A stretch of DNA of 64,000 nucleotides from Cryptomeria japonica (taxonomy: Eukaryota > Streptophyta > Pinopsida > Cupressales > Cupressaceae), in contig NC_081410.1 of NCBI RefSeq assembly GCF_030272615.1, positions 289,913,957 to 289,977,956 on the forward strand, written 5' to 3'. Position numbers and translations under genes: made by a program. Shown one piece after another: positions 49,305 through 59,455 of this stretch; the first letter of the stretch is position 1; each line of letters opens with the position of its first letter. The notes below the pieces were generated by a model. It did not search any database and was not told the DNA's origin. It saw only the letters and a program-made list of their open reading frames with translations.

Positions 49305-50296
49305 TGTCGTGCTCTATGAAGTGTACATGTACTTGCAACCACAATGCACTCAATAAATCATTAGAAGCATGGTTAGAAGATTTAAATCAAAGAAAGACAA
49401 AACCATAGCTAATCAACTTATTGCCTCCTAGTAAATGCGAGTATGAAAAATTCTCTCAGATCTGATTATGCATAATCCAGTGACTTGACTACACTTAGAT
49501 GGAGGATTTGAATGCTGAAAATGCATGATCTTAGCAAGAATAGCATGATTAAGCTACATGAATGATTGATCTAGCATGATTAAGCTAAGATTTAAGCTAG
49601 AATTGAGCATGATAACATTGCTAAAACTGATAAACTATAAGATAGATGCCTATAGTAAAAATGCATAAGATGAATCAAAATGATATGAAATTGGGACCAA
49701 TATTGCTCCAAAATGAGGTCTATTTATAGGATTTCCTAAGGCTAGGGGTGATGTGGCAAGAATCAACAGTCAAGATTGATCTAAAGATATCAATGGTTAA
49801 ATTGGAGGAGAATGGCAAAGGGGGTTGGATTAAAGGGAACATCTGTCATCTCTATGGTGACAAGTGTCAATAGGCTTCTAGAAGGGTTGGATGAAAGGGA
49901 ACACTAAGTGACAAGTGTCACAAAGGTTCTAGAAGATGTTGGATGAAAGGGGACATGGTAGTAGGTAGAATGGGTTAGGTTTAGGAGTGGTAGAAGTTAG
50001 GAGAGTTTTAATTTAAAAATTCAAATAATATGAAAAGGATAATTAATCTCAACAACTCATGAATTGATTTGTTTTAATTAATTAGGGGATTTAGAAGAAA
50101 TGAATTTGGATGGAGGAATTAATTAATTAAAGGGGTGAAATGAACCTATTAAATAAATCCTTAGATTTATTAATAAGTAGATGAAAGGGGAAATTTAATC
50201 AAATTTCTTAATGAATTCAATTAAATTGGGGAGAGAGATTAATTAAATAATTCCTTATTAAATTAATTATCTTCAGACCATTTTTAGGTGTATACA
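49305..50296 (-). repeat. T3 3' LTR
   Basis: On the plus strand it starts TGTCGTGCTC and ends GGTGTATACA. It closely matches 57986-58978, differing mostly by scattered substitutions in the first 170 bp. Confidence 0.94.
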
Positions 50297-50312
50297 TTTT
50301 GCCCCTCTTTGA
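50297..50312 (-). other. T3 polypurine tract
   Basis: On the minus strand it reads TCAAAGAGGGGCAAAA, directly adjoining the 3' LTR. This fixes the orientation of T3. Confidence 0.88.
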
Positions 50313-50589
50313 AGCAAGGTGTGATGACGTGTTGATTCAAAGAATAATCTCATTTTGATGATGGTATTGATTTGATAGGTTGCTCCAGCTCTTGATTGCT
50401 AAATGCCGGTATGATGATGCCCCCTCGGGAGATCAATTGAGATAATCAATCTTTGGACTTTTGCAAGATTGATATCCTGATAGATTTTCTTTGATTTTTG
50501 CAACTGTGGTTTGATGAAAATGCAAGTTCTTTGATTAGCTTGATTGCTTAGATTGATAATATTGAAAAATCTTGATCGATTAGATTCAG

Positions 50590-50780
50590 TCTGGTTTTGG
50601 GAAGGATTCATCCTGTATAAGACAATGACGATCAAAGCATCTGGTTTTAGGAAGGATTCATCCTGTATAAGACATGATCAGAACATGTGGTTTCAGGAAG
50701 GATACATCCTATATAAGACATGAATTAGAATCAGATAATTTGGTTTCAGGAAGGATTCATCTTGCATAAGATGTGATAGA
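50590..50780 (-). repeat. Tandem repeat of about 50 bp in the T3 3' region, four copies
   Basis: Units begin near 50590, 50641, 50688 and 50741, each with GGTTT-GGAAGGATTCATCCT-TATAAGA. Each unit holds the inverted repeat AGGATtcATCCT. Tandem repeats in the 3' region are known for Tat/Ogre-group elements. Confidence 0.85.
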
Positions 50781-51934
50781 ATTGATTAGGTTTGATTGAT
50801 TGATTTGATTTGATAAGGTTGATTAGATAAAGAATTGACAGTTTGTTGATATCAAGTTGCAGAACTTTTTGGATATGTTGATGTTGATTATGCTGAGAGA
50901 GATAGCATAAGATTTTCACTGGGTCGGTAATATCACGAGAGAGATAAGTCATCATTCTGATTGTGTATACACTTGTGATGATACTTTGATGATTCATGTG
51001 ATAGATTTAACCTTGGATAAAAGGAGCTTTTAGGATCCCATGCAAGAATGAAATGCAAGCTAGAATGCAAATGACAATGCAATGGAATGCAAACTATGAC
51101 CGGACCAGTCACTGGATTATTTTGCGTTTTGTCATCATTGAGCTTTTGAAATATGGGAAGTGAGTGCAAACATTGATGGTATAATTAAACCATGATGACC
51201 TGAGCACTTCTTTCCTAGATTTTGATATAGCAAGTTAACACAAGCATCTAGGTATAATTGAACTACGATGACCTGAGTGTTGTTTGCGTAAAACAGGCAG
51301 TATTAATCATTTCAATACACAAATCAGAAATGTCTTTAATGATACTTTGATGATCATATCCTAAGACAAATTTGCACATATTAATGATTAATTTTCAGAT
51401 AGTAGACAAGAAAAATATCATGTTTCTTCCTTGTTCCTCTAGTCAATGACATCCTAGAGTCACTCAGAAATCATGATAGCGAAAAGCAATATAGAAAATT
51501 TGAACAATCATGTTACAATCATTATTCAAAAATATATTATACACTAAAAAGTGTGTGATGTGCTTAGATTGATTTTGTGATATCTTGATAGTTGATAGTT
51601 TGATCTTGTGTTCAATGTTGGATGTGTCTTAGTTTTCGCTTGATAAGAGTTGTCTAACTGTTTATTCTACTTGTTTGGTTAAGCTCAAAATGATCAAGAG
51701 TTTTGCCCTGAGCTAGGTGTAGGATTTTGCCCCAAGCTTAGAAATAAAGTTGTTATGATATATCCAGTGATCCAAACCATGGTAAGAAGCCACCTAGGAT
51801 GTCTGCATATGTATAAAGGCTTCATGATGATCAACGCTGATGAAGGATGAATGAATGCAAGCAGAAAGATACATGAACTAATAGATGGAAGAGCTAGCCG
51901 ATAGATAGCGCCTGTTTGCCAGGTTTTCACCATC

Positions 51935-52083
51935 TGTTTTTATTACACTTTTTCTAATATTTGATTTTTTTATTTCTTTTTCTTCTTTTTCACTTTTTTT
52001 TATTTTTTCTGATTTTTCACTTTTCTTTTTTTTTTTTTTTTTCATTTTTTCTGATTTTTCACTATTTTTTTTTTTAATTTTCA
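51935..52083 (-). repeat. T-rich tract (A-rich on the T3 coding strand)
   Basis: About 150 bp almost entirely T with occasional C or A, including runs of 18 and 13 T. It lies just past the integrase end of T3. Confidence 0.85.
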
Positions 52084-52099
52084 GACATAGAATTTCTTC

Positions 52100-53170
52100 A
52101 GGTGCATGCTATTGATAGGTTCTTTGAGATGATCATCATCCTGTGTTGATAGCTGATATGCTCTTGATCCAAATACTGTTGTGACCACAAATGGACCTAA
52201 CCAGTTTGGTTCAAATTTTCCTTTCTTTTCTCAATCTGCCTAGTTGCATGAATTTTCTTTTAGCACTAGTTCTCCCACTTGAAAGATTCATGGTTTGACC
52301 TTATGATTATAGCTCCGACACATTCTTTTCTGATATACCTTTAGATGATCAAAGGCACTATGTCTGCATTCATGGATCAATTCTAACTCTTATAGTCTAG
52401 ATACTCTTTGTTCTTCATCTGGGATGAGATCTTTTAGTGATAGATGTAGAGAATATATCTCTACTTCGATTGGAAATATGGCTTCTGATCCATATAGAAG
52501 AGAGAAAGGTGTGGCACCTGTTGGTGTGTGGATACTGGTGTGGTAGGCCCATAGAGCAGGGTTCAGTTGAATATGCCAATCTTTCCCAGCATCGTTCACT
52601 GTCTTTTTGAGGATTTTCATAATAGTTTTGTTAGATGCTTCTGCTTGCCCATTTCCTTGTGGATAATATGGTGTGGAGAATCTTTGTTGGATTTTGAACT
52701 TCTCACATAGCTCTTGTACATCTTGATTCTTGAATGGTCACCCATTATTAGTGATAATGGTCATTGGTATTCCATAGTGACAAATGATGTAATTCAAGAT
52801 AAATGCAACAATTTGTTTTCCTGTGATGTTGATGAGAGGTACAACTTCAATCCATTTTGTGAAATATTTTGTAGCTACAAGAATGAATTTGTGTCCATTA
52901 GATGAGAAAGGATTTATCTTTCCTACCAGATCAAGTCCCCATTGACAAAAAGGCCAAGATGTTGCTAAAGCATGTAGTTCCTGTGCTAGTGCATGAATCA
53001 AGTTCCCATGGATTTGACATTGTTTGCATGTTCTTGCTATCTTAAAAGAATCTCGTTCCATAGTTGGCCAATAATAGCCCAAGCATATGATTTTTTTTGA
53101 AAGGGTAAGACCACTTGAATGAGTGCCACAAATACTATTATGGACTTCATGTAAGGCCTTCTCAGATTAT
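52100..53170 (-). pseudogene. T3 integrase
   Basis: It has an H2C2 finger (HEVHNSICGTH ... CKQCQIHG) and a core with FCQWGLDLVGKI and FTKWIEVVPL. TIITNNG follows, where the usual catalytic Asp of ITDNG is Asn, then a stop. After that come NGQAEASNK with the Glu, LWAYHTSIHTPTGATPFSLLYG, and a C-terminal region with FEPNWxGP and INSMHLKKFY. The lost Asp and the stop make it inactive. Size and order are typical of the Tat group. Confidence 0.85.
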
Positions 53171-53448
53171 TCTTGTTCAAGACATCTTAAGAGAGTACCA
53201 TCCAAACCTCATTTGTATAGGGTATCCATGATGAGAGTATAATGAGATGATTGGCGAATAAAGTTTCTCTTTTGGTTTTTTGATAAGTCAAGAGGTAGGA
53301 TATTGTCTTTCAAGTATGTGTAAGTTTGGCCATAGTGGGAGGAATCATGTCCAATAAGTTGATAGATGATTCAAGAATTAGGACAATTAAAGGCAGGATG
53401 AAACAACTCTTCAACAAGGAAGTCATAACGTTGTTGATTTTCCTGTGT

Positions 53449-53690
53449 CTACAATAGAGAAGCAAGCATAGCCATGGCATCTGCTGCTTTGTTGTCATTT
53501 CTTGGAATCTGTTCAAAAGTTATTTCTTCAAAGTACTTCTTGATATCATCCACTATCTTTTTGTAAGGCATGTGTTTGTCATCTTTGGTTTGATAGTCAT
53601 CATTGATTTGATTAATGACAAGTTGAGAGTCTCCAAAGACTTGAAGTTGTTTAATGTTCCATTCTACAACCATTTTGGTGAATAGAATGC
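53449..53690 (-). pseudogene. T3 RNase H (Tat-type second RNase H)
   Basis: KQLQVFGDSQLVINQINDDY, then a YKKIVDDIKKYF stretch, then FEQIPRNDNKAADAMAMLAS. This FGDSxLVINQ ... IPRxxNxxADALA pattern is the archaeal-type RNase H carried by Tat-group elements downstream of the normal RT-RNase H. The N-terminal part of the domain is degraded where the repeat array joins. Confidence 0.82.
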
Positions 53691-53694
53691 CTGC

Positions 53695-53820
53695 TTCTGA
53701 TTTATGTTGTGTTCCTTTAGTGATGCTTGCTCTTGATCCATGTTGTGTTCCTTTATTGATGTTTTCTCTTGATCCATGTTGTGTTCCATTATTGATGTTT
53801 GCTCCTGGATTGATATTCGG
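53695..53820 (-). repeat. 36-bp (12-residue) tandem repeat at the reverse transcriptase deletion point
   Basis: Three to four units encode QEKTSIKEHNMD-like words on the minus strand. It occupies the junction between the pre-RT region and RNase H, where about 1 kb or more of RT coding sequence should be. Confidence 0.85.
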
Positions 53821-53849
53821 GTGATGTATTGTAAGATATGGATCAAACC

Positions 53850-54393
53850 TCAGAATGTCTATATATGAACAAGTAAAATTGACTTGCCATCTTTTGAATG
53901 GTTCAAAATATTTCTACCTTGCTGGTTCTGATAGAGAAATTGTTAGATGTAGATCAGTTGTGCCAATGATAGTTGCCTTTGCTGGTGCTATTATGATAGA
54001 TAACTTCTTTTGATAACATTTTGGTAAGGTGTCAAATCTCCCATCTTTTGGCGCCTCAAGGAGGTTTTCACCATTAGATGCGTCCTTTATTTTTACTTTT
54101 TTGCAGTCTAATGTTGCCAATAAATGGTTCTCAATATTAGACTTGATATTGTTTTCTTGATTTTCATTTTTGTGACTAGGAGATTTGAAATCCATTTGAC
54201 TTGAAGATACGTTAGAGGAATCCCTGGTGAAATTTATTGCGGGTTTGATTTCATCAAGATATAAGGATATGGCATTGTCATTAGGTAAGGTATCAATGTT
54301 AGTATGTTCTTCATTTTCCCAGTCCATAGGTTCAGGATAGCTTAAGGATAAAGGATCTTCAGGATGAATAGTTTCAAAGATATTAGGGGTCAT
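53850..54393 (-). pseudogene. T3 pre-RT linker
   Basis: An acidic ORF (159 codons from 54393) runs to a region with LHLTISLSEPAR, then a stop, then a degraded SYIDILRFDPYLTIHH. The latter matches the WSYEDMxGLDPxLxxH block that stands just before the RT fingers in Ty3/gypsy elements. RT itself is absent after it. Confidence 0.65.
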
Positions 54394-54459
54394 GATAGAG
54401 ATGTCAAAGCTTTCAGTATGTATGTTGATGTCTAGAATGATACTCTCGTTAGAATGACC

Positions 54460-54879
54460 TCATATAAGAAAATACAGATCGTCCTCAGTTAAGTCCATGT
54501 CAGTCGCATGTGATTTTGATTCAAGTAGGTTAGTTCTTGACGTTTGTTCTGCATATGTGTGAACTACATCGACTACTATATCTGCTTCTTCATTTTCAAT
54601 TTCAAGTTGCTCTTGTTTGTTTTTCCATGAAAGCAAATATTCTTCATTCCCTTGAACTTTCAGCTGCATTTGTTTTTCCATGTTTGACATAATTGATTCA
54701 AATGATTCTTCCTTGGATTGTGTGCTTGAAGATGCTGCCTCTTTGTTATGTGGAACAATGACCTCTTGAGCTGATTTTAGATTATTACAACACTGCAATG
54801 GATTTGAGTCTGCTGATATTGTGATTTCCTGTCCATTATATGGAAATGACAAGCACTGATGACATGTTGATGTAATAGC
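54460..54879 (-). pseudogene. T3 protease-RT spacer
   Basis: It continues from the protease after a stop: STCHQCLSFPYNGQEITISA, a conserved Tat-group segment just after the protease, then an acidic E/Q/K-rich helical region ending at 54460. Confidence 0.65.
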
Positions 54880-55708
54880 CTATATATCCTGTATCCATGG
54901 TCCTCCCAAGAGTATATTGTATGGTAGGTCCAAGTCTAGAACTTGGCATGCTATATCTTTTTGCAAGGGTCCCACTGTGATGGGTAATATCACCATTCCT
55001 TTAGATGAATGCTCTTCTTCACCATATGTTTTGATTTTTATCCTTTTCTGGGGATTATCTGCATCTTCTGAATATCCTAAAGCACGGACAAGACTCAAAG
55101 AGAAAATGTTCAAGCCAGCTCCCCCATCTATTAGGACACATTTAACAAGTGTTCTATGAATGAGGACTTCAATTTGGAAGAGAGAGTTATGGGGATTTTG
55201 CAATGAATCAATGCTGGGATATGAAGGAGATGAGCTTTGAATAGGATCCTCTGAAATAGGTTTGATGGCAATTTTGGATATCCCTTGGGGAACTTTAGCT
55301 TTGGATGCATTATTTTGCAAGGATGCTATGGAAGATTCTTGCAAGCTTTCAAGAGGTGTAGGAATAGATGCCTTTGGAGAGTCAATTTTCTTATGGATGG
55401 ATGGATCATTGTTAGATATAGGTGCATGATTTTGATCTTCTTTAGCCAAATCCTTTAGGGATCTCTTTAAGAGGTGCATAAAAGAGCCACCTTTCTTTTG
55501 AGATGTGTTTGAATCCTTGTGAGGTTTTAACATAGTTGGATTTTGATTTTAAACTTGTTTGATTTCTCTGATATGCTGGTTTGTTATGTCTTCTTCTTGT
55601 GTTTTGCTTTGGTATGTCATGTTGATATGATTTTTCAGCTATTGCAAATGTTCCTGTTTCCATTTCAGAGGTTTGATTGTCTAAAAGTTGTTTTGAGTAA
55701 GTGATCAA
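54880..55708 (-). pseudogene. T3 retropepsin-type protease
   Basis: The main frame runs from 55533 to 54880 (217 codons). The active-site block is VLIDGGAGLNIFSLSLVRAL (D-G-G-A where D-S/T-G-A is usual) and the flap/C-terminal block is LDLDLPYNILLGGPWIQ. It would cut the polyprotein. An overlapping open piece at 55708-55442 in another frame supplies the upstream part, so there is a frameshift near 55540. No Gag precedes it. Confidence 0.82.
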
Positions 55709-55739
55709 TAGTCAATTTCAAGGCAATAGAGTGATATGA

Positions 55740-57967
55740 CACTAAAAGAGAATTCAAGTGTTTAAAGGTTTGCAAGTTTTTTGATCTTCGGTTTAGGAGT
55801 GCAATGGTGATGATTGATAAGAACCAAGTCTAGCAGGAAAGATATATCCTACGATGTGGGACAAGATTATCCTGACCAAACGTTTTAGTTTTGTGATAAA
55901 GGATGATTGATCCTGATGAGAAACTATGTTTGAGTGATTAGTTTATCAAAGAGGGTGCTAATGCACTTTGAGATGTTTAGATTTTGATGGATGATAACTT
56001 GATCAAGTGAACCAAGAAAACAATCTAAGCACAGGTTGACAGATAATAGGTGTTTATGCTTACTACAAATTGATCAGGCAGAAATGATAAATCTAAAATA
56101 GGCATGTAAGACACAATTCTGGACTGACAGATGCAGAGTTTCATACGACATAAGATTCATCTTAGGATGACACAAGATACAGAGCCATACGACAGAACAA
56201 AGTTTTTCATATAAACAACAACAATTCGTATGACTTGGGATTATAGACCATACGACAAAATAGATGACTCGTACGACACAAGATAGCAGATAATACGACA
56301 AATGATTTTATGTAAGTTAACTTGTTTGACAGAGATTATGACTCATGCTATAGAGAATTAAAGCTCGTACAACAGGTTACAGAGAGTGGTAAAAAGTGTT
56401 TGTTTTGTTGATTTTGATCTTTGAATTTTGATGATGTTTTGCTGATGTTTCCCAAGTTTTAGGTGTCTAATTTTCTCATTTAGTAATGAATACACAACAA
56501 ACACATGATGTGATAAATGACTCCAATCAAGCTAAACCCTAAGGAAGTTGGCTGAGAATGAAAACCTTTGCTTGCTGACTTAGGTACACACCCAATAGCT
56601 AATCAGAATATGGCTGCTGAGTCTCACATAATGGATTCTCAATGCCATATTATCTGACTCCAAATGCTAATGGGGGCACGATATGGAAAGTGTCTTGGGA
56701 GAGTTACTATCTCTCTTACACAAATATTATCACCCTTTTGGAGGTGAATCGGGTAGCTTCTATTTTAACCAACATTAGTAAGGGATCCGTTCGGCACGTC
56801 AGGGTATAAACTCAATTAAGAGGTCTCCAAGCCTTGAAAACCAAGGTTTGATATACCCAAAGGTACGAAGGAGAGCTATTCTTGAGCACTATCGTTGCTT
56901 TGATTTTCATCAAAAACACATTTATTTTATAGTGGGTTGGATTACTTGGCGTTAGCCATTCCCACTTAGGTCATTCCCCTCTCACCAGCCTTAAGGACTA
57001 AGAGTTAATAACTCCTCGGGAGGGCAGGCCTACTAAAGAGATGCATTGATGAAAGTAAAAGATGAGTCTAGCTTTTTGATCACCTAAGAAAGGTGAGAGC
57101 ATACTTGCCTATCATCACAAACACATAAGACATGATAGTTCATTTCTTTAAGCCAAAATTGAAGTGTGCCTAAAAATCTTAAAGAATACACAAAGGTTTT
57201 TGTTGAATCCTTAGGCAACCTACAAAATAGATCCATTAGTAGTCATGATTGTGTTTTGAATTTGTCTTTGACAAGCATATCTTTGACAAGCATCCTGCAA
57301 AAAAGAGGTAGGCTGCAAACATCTCATAGACATAACAAGATTAGCATTAGTGATCCGAACTATGAAATTTTCAGAAAAAAAACTATATGAAATTTTATCC
57401 AAACTTCAAATAGGCATAACTTTCTGCTCGGGACTCAAAATTATAAATCATTTAACTCATTAGAAAGGTCTCCAAGAGTTGTAGATGATATTAGGCTTTC
57501 AAGGGATAAAAATGAACAGAAGGCCTTCAAAAATGCAAATTAACAACATATAGACAAACTTGAAAATTCTAATTTGTAGTTTTTCAAAAAATCACAGAAC
57601 CAGAGACTTGTACGACATGATTTATCAGTTAGTACGACACAAATTTAGATTTTGCATAAGAATAAAAGCAGACTCGTATGACATAAGATTTTTAAGCTAG
57701 AAATTCATATGAAATAGAATTAGCTCTAGTGCAACAATGAAAATTGACTCGTACGACACAGGAATGAGCTAGAACAAATAAAGAATTTTCAATGTAAAAG
57801 CTTGTACGAGTCAACATTATACCTAGTACGAGTCAGGATAAAGTGTCATCCTGGGCCAAAAGGTAGTTCGTAAGAGTTGGAAAATCAACTCGTATGACAT
57901 TCTAATTCTGATCTGGTAGAGATGAAGTTTGTTGAAGCTTGAGAGGCCAAAAATGATGATTTTTGCC
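55740..57967 (-). other. T3 leader with dispersed CGTACGAC motifs
   Basis: About 2.2 kb without a convincing gene. Two clusters (56138-56380 and 57605-57900) contain roughly 15 copies of a word near CTCGTACGACA in both orientations. The middle part (about 56690-57180) includes the block shared with the T2 leader. Gag, expected here, is missing. Confidence 0.7.
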
Positions 57968-57983
57968 CCACAGTGGGTGCCAA
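57966..57983 (-). other. T3 primer binding site
   Basis: On the minus strand it reads TTGGCACCCACTGTGGGG, two bases after the 5' LTR. It is the Tat-group form TGGCRCCCACYGTGGGG. Confidence 0.85.
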
Positions 57984-57985
57984 GA

Positions 57986-58978
57986 TGTCGTGCTCTGTGA
58001 AGTGTACCTGTACCTACAACCACAATGCACTCAATAAATCATTACAAGCATGGTTAGAAGATTTAAACCAAAGAAAGATAAAACCATAGCTAATCGACTT
58101 ATTGCCTCCTAGTAAATGCGAGTATGAAAAATGCTCAGATATCTAATTATGCATAATCTAGTGACTTGACTACACTTAGATGGAGGATTTGAATGCTGAA
58201 AATACACGATCTTAGAAAGAATAGCATGATTAAGCTACATGAATGATTGATCTATCATGATTAAGCTAAAATTGAGCATGATAACATTGCTAAAACTGAT
58301 AAACTATAAGCTAGATGCCTATAGTAACAATGCATAAGATGAATCAAAATGATATGAAATTGGGACATGAAATTAGGACCAATATTGCTCCAAAATGATG
58401 TCTATTTATAGGATTTCCTAAGGCTAGGGGTGATGTGGCAAGAATCAACGGTCAAGAGTGATCTGAAGATATCAATGGTTAAATTGGAGGAGAATGGCAA
58501 AGGGGGTTGGATTAAAGGGAACATCTACAATCTCTATGGTGACAAGTGTCAATAGGCTTCTAGAAGGGTTGGATGAAAGGGAACACCTAGTGACAAGTGT
58601 CACAAAGGTTCTAGAAGATGTTGGATGAAAGGGGACATGGTGGTAGGTAGAATGGGTTAGGTTTAGGAGTGGTAGAAGTTAGGAGAGTTTGAATTTAAAA
58701 ATTCAAATAATATGAAAAGGATAATTAATCTCAACAACTCATGAATTGATTTGTTTTAATTAATTAGGGGATTTAGAAGAAATGAATTTGGATGGAGGAA
58801 TTAATTAATTAAAGGGGTGAAATGAACCTATTAAATAAATCCTTAGATTTATTAATAAGTAGATGAAAGGGGAAATTTAATCAAATTGCTTAGTGAATTC
58901 AATTAAATTGGGGAGGGAGATTAATTAAATAATTCCTTATTCAATTAATTATCTTTAGACCATTTTTAGGTGTATACA
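57986..58978 (-). repeat. T3 5' LTR
   Basis: On the minus strand it starts TGTATACACCTAAAAATGG and ends GAGCACGACA. It pairs with 49305-50296. Confidence 0.94.
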
Positions 58979-58983
58979 GATAG
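58979..58983. repeat. Target-site duplication of T3, right copy
   Basis: GATAG; the G integrase frame resumes across it (AD | RITPK). Confidence 0.93.
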
Positions 58984-59437
58984 AATTACTCCAAAAAGAG
59001 AATTAGGTAACTCACCCTTCATGTTGGTATATGGAAGGTAAGAAAGGCTTCCCTTATCTCTTGAGGTGCCTTCTCTCAATTTAGCACACTAGCTAGAGCT
59101 CCTAGAAAATGACACCTTGTCAATCAGGCATGTAGAGCTCGTAGAGATAGAAAAAGTTAGAGAAAGGGCTATGTAGACCCTAAGTGTCGATCAGGTACAA
59201 GTTATGAAATGTTTTGACAAGAAATCCACTTTTAGGACCTTCAAGGTTGGTGACCTTGTCCTAAAATGGGATACAAACAGAGCTAGACTAGGTAGGCACT
59301 CCAAATTTGATGCAATTTGGAGTGGCCCATATGTAATCACCAATTGTAAGGAGGAAAATTATTTCCATCTTTCCAAGCTTAATGGTGAAGATATCCCTAT
59401 TGTATTCAATGGCATCCACCTTAAAGCATGTACTTGA
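58984..59437 (+). pseudogene. G integrase C-terminal part
   Basis: It continues the core with LGNSPFMLVYGRKERLPLSL, a linker with stops (LNLAH*LELL; RAM*TLSVDQ), then an open 77-codon end. That end has FKVGDLVLKWDTNRA, FDAIWSGPYVI and FNGIHLKAC, the GPY/F-like module of gypsy integrases. It ends at TGA 59435-59437. Eighteen bases later P4 begins; no polypurine tract of G is seen. Confidence 0.85.
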
Positions 59438-59455
59438 GGTGATTTTGACGCTTGT

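Larger units (their letters stand above)
49305..58978 (-). mobile_element. T3: Tat-like Ty3/gypsy element lacking gag and reverse transcriptase
   Basis: A 9.7-kb minus-strand element with 992-bp and 993-bp LTRs and a perfect GATAG duplication. In its own 5'-3' order (right to left): LTR, primer site, leader of about 2.2 kb, protease, spacer, pre-RT region, a 12-residue repeat, RNase H, integrase, long 3' region, polypurine tract, LTR. The position where the reverse transcriptase belongs is empty and no Gag is found, so it needed a helper. Confidence 0.92.
39888..59455 (+). mobile_element. G: decayed Ty3/gypsy pol gene, split by N2 and T3
   Basis: The reading order across the pieces 39888-40636, 47639-49304 and 58984-59455 is pre-RT spacer, reverse transcriptase, RNase H, integrase with H2C2 zinc finger, and integrase C-terminus. 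This is the standard Ty3/gypsy order. No gag, protease or LTR of G can be identified. Stops are frequent, many at expected Trp or Gln codons. Confidence 0.85.

Noticed and set aside
51694-51933. 79-codon minus-strand ORF after T3 integrase
   Set aside because: No conserved motif; the integrase C-terminus already ends upstream and the region is 3' untranslated sequence.
51935-52083. T tract as an RNA polymerase III terminator or intron polypyrimidine tract
   Set aside because: No small RNA gene or splice context is nearby; it is low-complexity sequence on the non-coding strand of T3.
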